From UBA1801 sp035353395 (GTDB lineage: Bacteria; Acidobacteriota; Holophagae; Holophagales; Holophagaceae), in the NCBI GenBank assembly GCA_035353395.1, contig DAOPZL010000011.1, positions 1 to 64,000 of the forward strand: a stretch of 64,000 nt of DNA, written 5' to 3'. The position numbers were made by a program, and so were the translations under genes. The notes below the pieces were generated by a model, which saw only the letters and a list, made by a program, of their open reading frames with translations, was not told where the DNA came from and did no database searches. Shown here piece after piece: positions 1 to 7,756 of the stretch (position 1 is its first letter; each line of letters begins with the position of its first letter).

Positions 1-723
1 CGTGGACTGGCCCTGGGCATTCCCGCTCGCGGCGGACGAGGCGCCCGCATCCTGGAGGGCCTCGTCCAGCTCCGTCCAGGCCGTCTGGGCCGCGCTGGCG
101 TCGCCGGACGCGAGGGCGGTGCCGAGCGTGGAGAGCAGATCGCTGAAGTCGCTGGAGCCCGTGCCCTGGCTGTCCGTCTGGCCGGCGGCCTGGAGGTGCT
201 CCTGGATGGTCTCGTAGAGGGACTGGGCGGAGGTCAGGTCCCCCGACTCGATGAGCGCGGCGAGGTTGTCCATGTCGTTCTTCAGGGGATTGGATGACGA
301 GCCCGGCTGGCCGGCGCTGAAGGAGGCCAGGCTGGACTGCATGGTGTCCCAGGCGGCCTGGGCGGCGGTGAGGTCCCCCGAATCCAGGGCGGTGCCGATG
401 GCCGCGAAGTCGCCGGCCAGGGGATCCTCGCCGCCCTGCGCGCCGCTCATCTTCTCCTGCATGGCTGCGTAGGCCTTCTGGGCGCCTTCGAGGTCCCCGG
501 AGGAGATCAGGCCGCCCAGCTCGTCGAAGTCCGTCTTGAAGGGGTTGTCCTCCTGGGTCCGGGCCAGCCACTGGCCCTGTGTGGAGATGCTGAGGGAATC
601 CTGCTGGGCGCCCAGCAGGCTGAAGAGGTCCTCGCTGCTGCTCGAGGCGCTGCTCGACTTGCCCAGCTGCGAGATCAGGCCGAGGGCCTGGATGTCGTAG
701 CTCCCGATCGAAGTGATGCTCAT
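1..723 (-). CDS. Helical-repeat protein of unknown function (C-terminus beyond window)
   Basis: I do not recognise the family. The first 241 residues are visible and the reading frame runs off the left edge. After a Ser-rich N-terminus (about residues 22-30, GKSSSASSSSED) come four imperfect repeats at about 60-99, 100-144, 145-188 and 189-230. Each contains a leucine-rich helix, then SGDL (SGDA in the fourth), then an AQ-containing amphipathic helix (for example SGDLEGAQKAYAAMQ), so each repeat is probably a helical hairpin, as in TPR-like folds. There is no signal peptide, no membrane segment and no Cys. The start ATG is at 723, with GGAG-type purines just upstream (GGGAGGAACGC). It is divergent from the kinase gene at 1159. 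The repeat pattern is seen directly; a scaffold or adaptor role is only a guess. Confidence 0.72.
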   Translation of the reverse strand, partial: MSITSIGSYDIQALGLISQLGKSSSASSSSEDLFSLLGAQQDSLSISTQGQWLARTQEDNPFKTDFDELGGLISSGDLEGAQKAYAAMQEKMSGAQGGEDPLAGDFAAIGTALDSGDLTAAQAAWDTMQSSLASFSAGQPGSSSNPLKNDMDNLAALIESGDLTSAQSLYETIQEHLQAAGQTDSQGTGSSDFSDLLSTLGTALASGDASAAQTAWTELDEALQDAGASSAASGNAQGQST

Positions 724-1158
724 GCGTTCCTCCCGGCTTGGTGTGGATTCGTCCGGGAAGCCGCGTGCAAGGGGCCTGCCAGCTCCGGAGGCGCCCGGGC
801 GGCCCGGAGCCGGGGGCCGGAACCCGAACGGTCCGTTTCCGCCGCCGAAGGTTGAAGGCCGGGGGGTGGGTGGACGGGGCCGGGATCTCCCGGCGTCGCC
901 GGCCGGGACCAGCGCGTCGCCAACTCATGCAAGACGAGAGGATAAAGAGACAGGGCAGATTCGGCACCCCGGGAAACGGCGCCGTGTCCGGTCGCGTACG
1001 GCAGGCAAGGCGGGACGAGGATGCATCCGGCGGGTCGAACTGGACGTTCGGCGGTAGATTCAAGGCATCCGGCCCGCGCTCCCTTCATTCGGCCGGGTGG
1101 GCTGTTTTCATGAATTGGAGCCGGCTGGTCCGGCCGTTCTCGTTCCCAGGGCCTCGCC
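724..1158. other. Intergenic region between divergent genes
   Basis: This 435-base GC-rich spacer separates the minus-strand repeat protein from the plus-strand LytS-like kinase and must contain both promoters. I see no tRNA, no convincing small ORF with a ribosome binding site and no clear sigma-70 hexamer pair. Long open frames crossing it look like GC-skew shadows. Confidence 0.5.
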
Positions 1159-2247
1159 ATGCGGCAGGAAGTCATCAGGTCATCCCTCCTTCACCGGGTC
1201 CGCCAGCGGACCAACCTGGTGCTGGTGAGCCTGGTGGGCGGAATCTTCTGCATCTTCCGCCTGACTGCGGACATGCGGGGCCCGTTCCTGGCGGAACTGG
1301 TGCTTCCGTTCGTGCTGCTCTACGCGCACCTGGCCCTGTCGCCCATCCCCTGGCAGTGGACGGGGGACGACGAACCGCGGGCCGGCCTGGGCCGGGGCTT
1401 CCTGCAGGCCCTGGTCTTCAACGCGGCCTGGATCGGGCTGGCGATGGCCGGCCTGTTCCTGTTCGCCGGGCCTCCGAAGGGCGGGTTCATGGACCAGCCT
1501 CCGCCCCCGCCGCCGGGCTCCATGCCGCCGCCGATGGGGCCGCGGATCTTCCGGCCGGAGTGGACCCTGGGCATGCTCAACCTGGCCTTCGGGATCATCT
1601 TCGGATGGGTCTTCGCCGAGAAGGAGGCCACCGAGGCGCGGGAGCGGCTGACGGCGGACCTGCTGCGCCAGTCCAGGTCCAAGGCCCTGCAGAACCAACT
1701 CGAGCCGCACGTGCTCTACAACGCGCTGAACAGCCTCTCCGAACTGGTCTACGAGGATCCGCTGGCGGCGGAGGAAGTGATCGCGCGGCTCGCGGACCTC
1801 TACCGGATGCTCACGATCCACGGGAAGGCCGACCGGATCCCCCTGGGGCAGGAACGCAAGCTGGTCGAAGCCTACTTGGCCATGGAACAGATGCGCCTGG
1901 GGGAGCGGCTGGCGGTAGTGTGGGACTGGCCGGCCAGCGCGGACGAGATCCTGGCGCCTCCCCTGTTCCTCCAGCCCCTGGTGGAGAACGCCATCAAGCA
2001 CGGGATCAGCCCCTCCGACCAGGGGGGGACGCTCGTCATCTCCTGCGTGAAGATCGGGCCTGCCGTCAAGCTCTCGGTGAGGAATTCGGGCTGTGCCCCG
2101 CGCGAGGGCGCCCCGCGCGGGGTCGGGCTGGGCAACCTGGAGAGCCGCCTGCAGCTCTGGACGGAAGCCGCGGGGCGGTTCAGCCTGGGGAGCCAGGACG
2201 GCTGGACGACCGCCAGGATCGAATGGACACAAGGGGCGACGGCATGA
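1159..2247 (+). CDS. LytS/YehU-type membrane sensor histidine kinase
   Basis: Sensor kinase of the His_kinase (PF06580) class, 362 aa. Four hydrophobic segments lie at about 19-35, 43-60, 82-103 and 137-153, with a proline-rich loop (about 111-127) between the third and fourth. The phospho-acceptor region reads LEPHVLYNALNSL, with His184 matching the family pattern NPHFLFNxLN. The ATPase N-box LFLQPLVENAIKHG has Asn277, and a GVGLGNLESRL G-box follows. The stop codon overlaps the ATG of the response regulator (ATGA), so the pair is translationally coupled. An MFP-ABC exporter follows directly, and such pairs often control the exporter next to them. The input signal is unknown. Confidence 0.93.
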   Translation: MRQEVIRSSLLHRVRQRTNLVLVSLVGGIFCIFRLTADMRGPFLAELVLPFVLLYAHLALSPIPWQWTGDDEPRAGLGRGFLQALVFNAAWIGLAMAGLFLFAGPPKGGFMDQPPPPPPGSMPPPMGPRIFRPEWTLGMLNLAFGIIFGWVFAEKEATEARERLTADLLRQSRSKALQNQLEPHVLYNALNSLSELVYEDPLAAEEVIARLADLYRMLTIHGKADRIPLGQERKLVEAYLAMEQMRLGERLAVVWDWPASADEILAPPLFLQPLVENAIKHGISPSDQGGTLVISCVKIGPAVKLSVRNSGCAPREGAPRGVGLGNLESRLQLWTEAAGRFSLGSQDGWTTARIEWTQGATA

Positions 2248-2975
2248 ACGGGCAGAGACTGAAGGTCGTGGTCGCCGAGGACGAGGCGCTCAGCATGAAG
2301 CGCCTCGTGCGGCTGCTCCAGGAGGCCGGGTGCACGGTGGTGAACCGGTTCTCCGAGGGGCGCGGGGCCATGGAATGGCTCCAGCACCACAAGGAGCTGG
2401 ACGCCGTGTTCCTGGACATCCACATGCCGAACCTGGACGGCCTCGCCATCCTGAAGGAACTGAACGGCCAGATCCCCGTGGTGCTCACCACCGCCTTCGC
2501 GGAGCACGCGGTGGAGGCCTTCGACTCCGAGGCGGTGGACTACCTGCTGAAGCCGGTCACGGCCTCCCGGCTGGAGAGGGCCCTCAAGCGGATCGAGGCC
2601 AGGAAGAGCGCGGCCCAGCCCGCCCCGGCTCCCGCGCCGCCGCCGGGGCCCCTGCGGTATCCCATCAACGCGGGGGAAGGCGTGGTGCTCGTCGACCTCC
2701 ACAAGACCACCTATTTCGAGGTGGAGAACGAGGTGGTCTGGGCCCACGCGGGAGGGAGGCTCCGCACCCAGTGGACCTCGCTGGGCGAGGTGGAGGCGGT
2801 GTTCCCGAACTCCGGGATGCTGCGGGTCCACCGGCATCTCCTCGTGCGTCCGGAGGCCGTGATCGGCCTGAAGCCGGCCCCGGGCGGACGCGCCATCGTC
2901 CGGCTCCTCGGCGGCGAGGAGATCGAAGCCAGCCGGGGCGGCGCACCTCGGCTCCGCGAGCGCCTGGGGTTGTAG
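2244..2975 (+). CDS. LytTR-family response regulator
   Basis: Response regulator of 243 aa. The receiver domain (about 1-125) has the acidic pair AEDE near residue 12, phospho-acceptor Asp58 (VFLDIHMP), the switch Thr in TTAFAEHA and Lys in YLLKPV. An Ala/Pro-rich linker (about 130-145) joins a C-terminal LytTR DNA-binding domain (about 150-243) with the typical FEVENEVVWAHA and LRVHRHLLV segments. The start ATG overlaps the kinase stop by four bases. It is probably the output partner of the preceding kinase. The exporter genes start 29 bases downstream and are the obvious candidate targets, though I could not identify paired LytTR direct repeats in the spacer. Confidence 0.94.
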   Translation: MNGQRLKVVVAEDEALSMKRLVRLLQEAGCTVVNRFSEGRGAMEWLQHHKELDAVFLDIHMPNLDGLAILKELNGQIPVVLTTAFAEHAVEAFDSEAVDYLLKPVTASRLERALKRIEARKSAAQPAPAPAPPPGPLRYPINAGEGVVLVDLHKTTYFEVENEVVWAHAGGRLRTQWTSLGEVEAVFPNSGMLRVHRHLLVRPEAVIGLKPAPGGRAIVRLLGGEEIEASRGGAPRLRERLGL

Positions 2976-3004
2976 CGGGGCTCGCCGATCCGCTCAGGGG
3001 AACC

Positions 3005-4249
3005 ATGAAGACGAGAACGAGACGAGGATGGATCATCGGCTGGGCCCTTGCGGGCGTCCTGGCCGCGGGCGGCGCCTGGCGTCTGTGGAAGCCGGCGGAC
3101 GAGGTGAGCTGGCGGTCGGCCCGGATCGAGCGCGGGGACGTCACGCAGCGGATCCAGGCCACGGGCACCCTGAACGCCCTGATCCAGGTGTCCGTGGGGA
3201 CCCAGGTCTCCGGAGTGGTGACGGACCTCTACGCGGACTTCAACAGCCTCGTGAAGAAGGGGCAGGTCCTCGCCCGCATCGATCCCACGCTCATGGAGAA
3301 CCAGCTGGTGGACGCGCGGGCGGCCCTGGACGGCGCCCAGGGAACCTATGCGAACGCCAAGGCGGACCTGGAGCGCTACCGGAACCTGGCGGCGGCGCAG
3401 CTGGTTTCCGCTTCCGACCTGAACGCCAAGGAGACGGCCTTCCGGACCGCCCGGGCGGGCCTCGAATCCGCCCGGGCCGCGCTGGGCAAGGCCGGCATCA
3501 ACCTGAAGTACTGCACGATCAAGGCCCCCGTGGACGGGGTGGTCGTGTCGCGGATCGTGGACGTGGGCCAGACGGTCGCGGCCAGCCTCAGCACGCCCAA
3601 CCTCTTCACGGTGGCCCAGGACTTGTCGCGGATGAAGCTCGAAGCGGCGATCGACGAGGCCGACATCGGGCAAGTCCAGGTCGGCCAGAGGGCCACCTTC
3701 ACGGTGGACAGCTACCCGGACGAGACGTTCCAGGCGCAGGTCAGCGAAGTCCAGCTCAATCCGACGGTCAGCAGCAACGTGGTCACGTACAAGGTGGTGC
3801 TGGCCGTCGCCAACACCGCCCGGAGGAACCGGGGGCCCGCCGGGAACGGCGCCAACACCACGGCGCTCTACATCCCCAAGGGAAGCCCTGTCTACCAGGG
3901 CGACATGGCCTTGTTCCCCGGCATGACCGCGAACGTCTCCCTGGTGATCGACGAGAAGAAGGGGGTCCTGCGGGTGCCCAACGCGGCCCTCCGGTTCAAT
4001 CCCGGGACGGCGTCGAAGATCCAGGGCGGCGGGCAGGAAGGTGGCGCCCACCTCTGGATCCTCGAGCGCGGCGTGCCCCGGCGGCTCGAGGTCCGGACCG
4101 GCCTGAGCGACGAATACTTCACGGAGGTCACCGGCCCGGCGATCCGGGAAGGGCTGGCCGTGCTCGTGGGAACGGACAGCGCGCCGAAGACCCAGGCCTC
4201 CACCGCCCTGCCGGTCACCAAGTCCGCTGGGCCTCCTCCGCCGATGTAG
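3005..4249 (+). CDS. MacA-like periplasmic adaptor (HlyD/RND MFP family)
   Basis: Membrane-fusion adaptor of 414 aa. An N-terminal anchor or uncleaved signal (about 9-26, WIIGWALAGVLAAGGAW) is followed by the adaptor barrel/lipoyl half-motif TGTLNALIQVSVGTQVSG, an alpha-helical hairpin (about 95-165), the second lipoyl half (IKAPVDGVVVSRIVDVGQTV) and beta-barrel and membrane-proximal domains. In MacAB-TolC-type pumps this protein connects the inner-membrane permease to an outer-membrane channel. The start has AGGGGAACC just upstream. The permease follows after 35 bases. The C-terminal tail ends in a Pro-rich stretch. Substrate is unknown. Confidence 0.92.
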   Translation: MKTRTRRGWIIGWALAGVLAAGGAWRLWKPADEVSWRSARIERGDVTQRIQATGTLNALIQVSVGTQVSGVVTDLYADFNSLVKKGQVLARIDPTLMENQLVDARAALDGAQGTYANAKADLERYRNLAAAQLVSASDLNAKETAFRTARAGLESARAALGKAGINLKYCTIKAPVDGVVVSRIVDVGQTVAASLSTPNLFTVAQDLSRMKLEAAIDEADIGQVQVGQRATFTVDSYPDETFQAQVSEVQLNPTVSSNVVTYKVVLAVANTARRNRGPAGNGANTTALYIPKGSPVYQGDMALFPGMTANVSLVIDEKKGVLRVPNAALRFNPGTASKIQGGGQEGGAHLWILERGVPRRLEVRTGLSDEYFTEVTGPAIREGLAVLVGTDSAPKTQASTALPVTKSAGPPPPM

Positions 4250-4284
4250 GGCGGATCGATTCCTGTCCGTGGAAAGGCTGATCC

Positions 4285-5514
4285 GTGGGAATTCGTGATT
4301 TCCTCCTCCTGGCCCTCCAGGCCATGGTCCGCAACAAGACCCGGGCCATGCTGACCATGCTGGGCATCATCATCGGGGTCGGCTCGGTGGTGGCGATGAT
4401 CGGCATCGGCGAGGGCTCCAGGCGGGCCTCCCTTGCGATCGTCCAGAGCATGGGCTCCAACACCCTCATCATCTTCAACGGGGGCAGCGGCGGCGCGAAC
4501 AGCCGGATGGGCCCCATGGGACTGGGCAGCGTCGAGGTCCTCAAGGAGGAGGATTCCGCGCTGATCGAGCGGGAGCTCGGGGCGTCCAGCGTCGTCGCCT
4601 CCACGCCCCAGGTGCGGACCTCCGCCGCCGTGGTCTACAAGGCCAACAACTACCTGACCAGCATCCAGGGCACCGGCCCGCGGTTCGACCGCATCCAGGG
4701 GTGGGAGCTGGGGGAGGGGCGGCTGTTCTCCGAACGCGACATCCGGAGCCAGGCCAAGGTCTGCCTCCTGGGCACCACCGTGGTCTCCAGCCTGTTCCCG
4801 GAGGGCGGCGACCCCGTCGGGAAGGTCCTCCGCATCGGGAAGCTGCCCTTCGAGGTCGTCGGAGTGCTGGCGTCCAAGGGCGCGGGGATGATGGGGGACC
4901 AGGACGACGTCGTCATGGCCCCCTACACGACGGTCATGCGCAAGATCATGGGCCGCGACCGCATCCAGAACATCCTGGTGAGCGCCCAGGAGGGGAAGGC
5001 GGACCTCGCGGAGGCGGAGATCAAGGCCCTCCTGCGCCAGCGGATGCGGCTCACCGCCAAGGACGAGGACCCCTTCACGATCCGGAAGCAGGACGACCTC
5101 GTGAAGATGATGAACCAGCAGGCGGACGTGATGACGATGTTCCTGGCCATGGCTGCGGGCATCTCCCTGATCGTGGGGGGCATCGGCATCTCCAACATCA
5201 TGCTGGTGAGCGTCCAGGAGCGGACCCGGGAGATCGGCATCCGGCGGGCCGTGGGCGCCCGCCGCAGGAACGTGCTCCTCCAGTTCCTCGCGGAGGCGGT
5301 GGCCCTGGCCCTGGCCGGCGGCCTCCTGGGGATCGTCCTGGCGGCCATCGCGCTGGCGGTCCTCAAGGACTTCTCCTCCATCCCGGCCGCCGTCGCGCCC
5401 TGGTCCGTGGGCCTGGGCATCGGCTTCAGCGCCGTCGTGGGCGTCACGGCGGGCATCCTGCCCGCCGTCAAGGCGGCCAGCCTGGATGTCATCGAGTCCC
5501 TGCGCTACGAGTAG
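4285..5514 (+). CDS. MacB-like FtsX-family ABC permease (no ATPase domain)
   Basis: ABC permease of 409 aa with the architecture MacB_PCD plus FtsX: TM1 near 20-45 (MLTMLGIIIGVGSVVAMIG), a large periplasmic domain (about 50-270), then three TM helices (about 285-310, 335-365 and 370-395) with the FtsX signature RTREIGIRRAVGA. The start is GTG preceded by GGAAAGG. Full-length MacB carries an N-terminal ATPase of about 220 residues; that part is absent and no separate ATPase gene is adjacent. Either an ATPase is supplied from elsewhere or the operon is incomplete. The next gene is an unrelated dehydrogenase. Confidence 0.92.
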   Translation: MGIRDFLLLALQAMVRNKTRAMLTMLGIIIGVGSVVAMIGIGEGSRRASLAIVQSMGSNTLIIFNGGSGGANSRMGPMGLGSVEVLKEEDSALIERELGASSVVASTPQVRTSAAVVYKANNYLTSIQGTGPRFDRIQGWELGEGRLFSERDIRSQAKVCLLGTTVVSSLFPEGGDPVGKVLRIGKLPFEVVGVLASKGAGMMGDQDDVVMAPYTTVMRKIMGRDRIQNILVSAQEGKADLAEAEIKALLRQRMRLTAKDEDPFTIRKQDDLVKMMNQQADVMTMFLAMAAGISLIVGGIGISNIMLVSVQERTREIGIRRAVGARRRNVLLQFLAEAVALALAGGLLGIVLAAIALAVLKDFSSIPAAVAPWSVGLGIGFSAVVGVTAGILPAVKAASLDVIESLRYE

Positions 5515-5536
5515 GTGTATGTTGGGGGGCATGCTC

Positions 5537-6529
5537 ATGCGCGCCATGCTCCTGGACCATCCGGGCGTCCCCCTGCGCCTCGCCTCCCTGGAAGTCCCGA
5601 GCCCGGGGCCAGGGCAGGTGCTGGTGAAGGTCTCCGCCTGCGGGGTGTGCCGGACGGACCTGCACGTGGCCGACGGCGAGCTGGCCTCTCCCAAGCTGCC
5701 GCTGGTCCTGGGACACGAGATCGTGGGCGAGGTGGCCGGCCTCGGTCTTGGCGTGGGGGGGCTCGAGCCGGGCCAGCGCATCGGCGTGCCCTGGCTGGGC
5801 CGCACCTGCGGCTGCTGCGCCTACTGCAGGACGGACCAGGAGAACCTCTGCGATTCGGCCGCGTTCACGGGCTACACCCTGGACGGCGGCTACGCCGAGT
5901 ACACGGTGGCCGAGGCCCGGTTCTGCTTCCCGCTGCCCGTGGACGGTCGGGCGGTCGAGGCGGCCCCGCTGCTCTGCGCCGGGCTCATCGGCTACCGCGC
6001 CTATCGGATGGCCGGTCCGGCGCCTCGGCTGGGGATCTACGGCTTCGGGGGCGCGGCCCACATCCTCACCCAGGTCGCCGTCCAGCAGGGCCGGGAGGTC
6101 TTCGCGTTCACCAAGCCGGGGGACGCGGACGGGCAGGCCTTCGCCCGGACCCTGGGCGCCGCCTGGGCCGGGGGTTCCGACGAGGCGCCGCCCGTCCTCC
6201 TGGACGCCACCCTGATCTTCGCGCCGGTGGGCGCGCTCGTCCCGGCGGGGCTCCGGGCCGTGAGGAAGGGGGGCGTCGTCGTCTGCGCCGGGATCCACAT
6301 GTCCGATATTCCCGCCTTCCCCTACGCGCTCCTCTGGGGAGAGCGGACCGTGCGGTCCGTGGCCAACCTGACCCGCCGGGACGGCCTGGAGTTCTTCGAG
6401 GCGATCCGGACCTGCCGGGTGCACACGAAGGTTCGGACCTACGGCCTCGAACAGGCCAACGAGGCCCTGGACGATCTCCGGGCGGGGCGCTTCCAGGGGG
6501 CCGCCGTGCTGGCCTTAGGGGAGCCGTGA
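5537..6529 (+). CDS. Zinc-dependent alcohol dehydrogenase (MDR superfamily)
   Basis: Cytoplasmic NAD(P)-dependent medium-chain alcohol dehydrogenase, 330 aa from the start chosen here. Catalytic zinc ligands are visible in CGVCRTDLH and LGHEIVGEV. The structural-zinc lobe has four Cys (CGCCAYCRTDQENLC). The Rossmann fold follows, with YGFGGAAHI in the dinucleotide-binding position; this departs from the usual GxGxxG. Three in-frame ATGs (5519, 5531, 5537) are close together. A GGGGGG tract at 5524-5529 best serves 5537, and MRAMLL matches the family N-terminus. It belongs to the group annotated as zinc-dependent alcohol dehydrogenase family protein; the substrate cannot be predicted. Confidence 0.9.
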   Translation: MRAMLLDHPGVPLRLASLEVPSPGPGQVLVKVSACGVCRTDLHVADGELASPKLPLVLGHEIVGEVAGLGLGVGGLEPGQRIGVPWLGRTCGCCAYCRTDQENLCDSAAFTGYTLDGGYAEYTVAEARFCFPLPVDGRAVEAAPLLCAGLIGYRAYRMAGPAPRLGIYGFGGAAHILTQVAVQQGREVFAFTKPGDADGQAFARTLGAAWAGGSDEAPPVLLDATLIFAPVGALVPAGLRAVRKGGVVVCAGIHMSDIPAFPYALLWGERTVRSVANLTRRDGLEFFEAIRTCRVHTKVRTYGLEQANEALDDLRAGRFQGAAVLALGEP

Positions 6530-6598
6530 CGTACGGGGCCTTCCGCGGCCGGCCGGGAACGGTCCCGGAGTCTTGAGCCCATGGAATCCGGGGGTGCG

Positions 6599-7756
6599 AT
6601 GACGGTTCGAGGATGGAGCACCGGGGCGAGGGCAGCCTGCCTGGCCGGAGTCCTGCTGGCCGGCGGCGGGCGGGGCCGCGCGGACGGGGTTCCCGCCTCC
6701 ATGGACTGGCGCCCTCCCGCGACGGACCTCCTGGCCGATTCCGTCCATCACGCGCGGATGAAGTTCGCGCGCGAGGGGCCTCCGTACGCCTGCCATGCCC
6801 CGGGGCAGAGCCGGGAGATCGCGCGGAACCTCCTGCTCTGGCAGAACCCGGACGGCGGATGGCCCAAGAACAAGGACTGGTTCCAGGTCCTGGGAGCCGC
6901 CGAGCGCGCGGCCATCCTCGCGGGCAGGGGGAAGAAGGCGGACCGCAGCACCCTCGACAACGGAAGCACCTGGGGACAGCTTTCCTACCTGGCCCAGGTG
7001 CGCCGGCACTCCGGCACCACGGACTGCGACGCGGCCCTCCTCCGGGGCGTGGAATACCTGCTGGCCGCCCAGCGGCCTTCCGGCGGCTGGCGGGGCAGCG
7101 ACGTCGACGCCGTCACCTTCAACGACCAGGTGATGGTGGGGGTGCTGCGCACCTTGAAGCAAGTGGCCGACGACCTTTCGCTCTATGGGTTCCTGGACGT
7201 CCGGCTGCGGTCCCGGGCGCGCGAGGCCTTCGGGCGGGGCCTGGCGTGCCTGTTGCGGTGCCAGGTCCGCGTCGACGGGAAGCTGACGGCCTGGGGCCAG
7301 CAGCACGACCACGGGACCTGCCGGCCCGTGTGGGGGCGCCGGTACGAGCCTCCGGCGCTGGCGACACGGGAGAGCTGCGAGATCGTCGAGTTCCTGCTGG
7401 AGCTGGACAGGCCCTCGAAGGAGGTGGTCCGGGCCGTTCGTGCCGCGGCGGACTGGCTGGCGTCGGTCCGGATCGACGGCCGGCGCCTGGTCTCCATCCC
7501 GGCCGAGCCTGTCGTCGACCACTACCAGCTCAGCACGACGGACTGGGTCCTGGTCGAGGACCCGGCCGCTCCCCCGCTGTGGGCGAGGTTCTACGATCCC
7601 CGTAGCCGGAAGCCGGTGTTCTGCTCGCGCGAAGGCGTCCTGCTCGACCGGTACGAGGACCTCACCCGGGAGCGGCGGACCGGCTACGAATGGCTCGGCA
7701 CCTGGCCCGCGGCGCTGCTGCGGGACCGGATTCCGGCTTGGCGGGGGCGCCCGTGA
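6599..7756 (+). CDS. Secreted pectate lyase, polysaccharide lyase family 10
   Basis: PL10 pectate lyase that cleaves de-esterified pectin by beta-elimination, 385 aa from this start (an ATG at 6581 would add six residues). The N-terminus is a probable signal peptide (STGARAACLAGVLLAGG...ADG). Family hallmarks are in order: QNPDGGWPKNKDW, STLDNGSTWGQL, WGQQHDHGTCRPVWGRRYE, ATRESCEIVEFL and, near the end, ARFYDPRSRKPVFCSREG, matching the conserved ARFYD..PFF..RDG element. The stop overlaps the GTG of the next gene (GTGA). There is no other pectinolytic gene nearby, so this lyase is isolated from the usual degradation cluster. Confidence 0.9.
   Translation: MTVRGWSTGARAACLAGVLLAGGGRGRADGVPASMDWRPPATDLLADSVHHARMKFAREGPPYACHAPGQSREIARNLLLWQNPDGGWPKNKDWFQVLGAAERAAILAGRGKKADRSTLDNGSTWGQLSYLAQVRRHSGTTDCDAALLRGVEYLLAAQRPSGGWRGSDVDAVTFNDQVMVGVLRTLKQVADDLSLYGFLDVRLRSRAREAFGRGLACLLRCQVRVDGKLTAWGQQHDHGTCRPVWGRRYEPPALATRESCEIVEFLLELDRPSKEVVRAVRAAADWLASVRIDGRRLVSIPAEPVVDHYQLSTTDWVLVEDPAAPPLWARFYDPRSRKPVFCSREGVLLDRYEDLTRERRTGYEWLGTWPAALLRDRIPAWRGRP

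Noticed and set aside
724..1158. Small proteins encoded in the divergent spacer
   Set aside because: The open frames (for example 713-1057) are Arg/Pro/Gly-rich, lack ribosome-binding sites and overlap the start of the repeat-protein gene.
738..2975. A 745-codon open frame spanning the spacer and the kinase region on the plus strand
   Set aside because: Only its last 243 codons are real (the LytTR regulator, from 2244). The rest is low-complexity Arg/Gly/Pro sequence in the shadow of the kinase gene.
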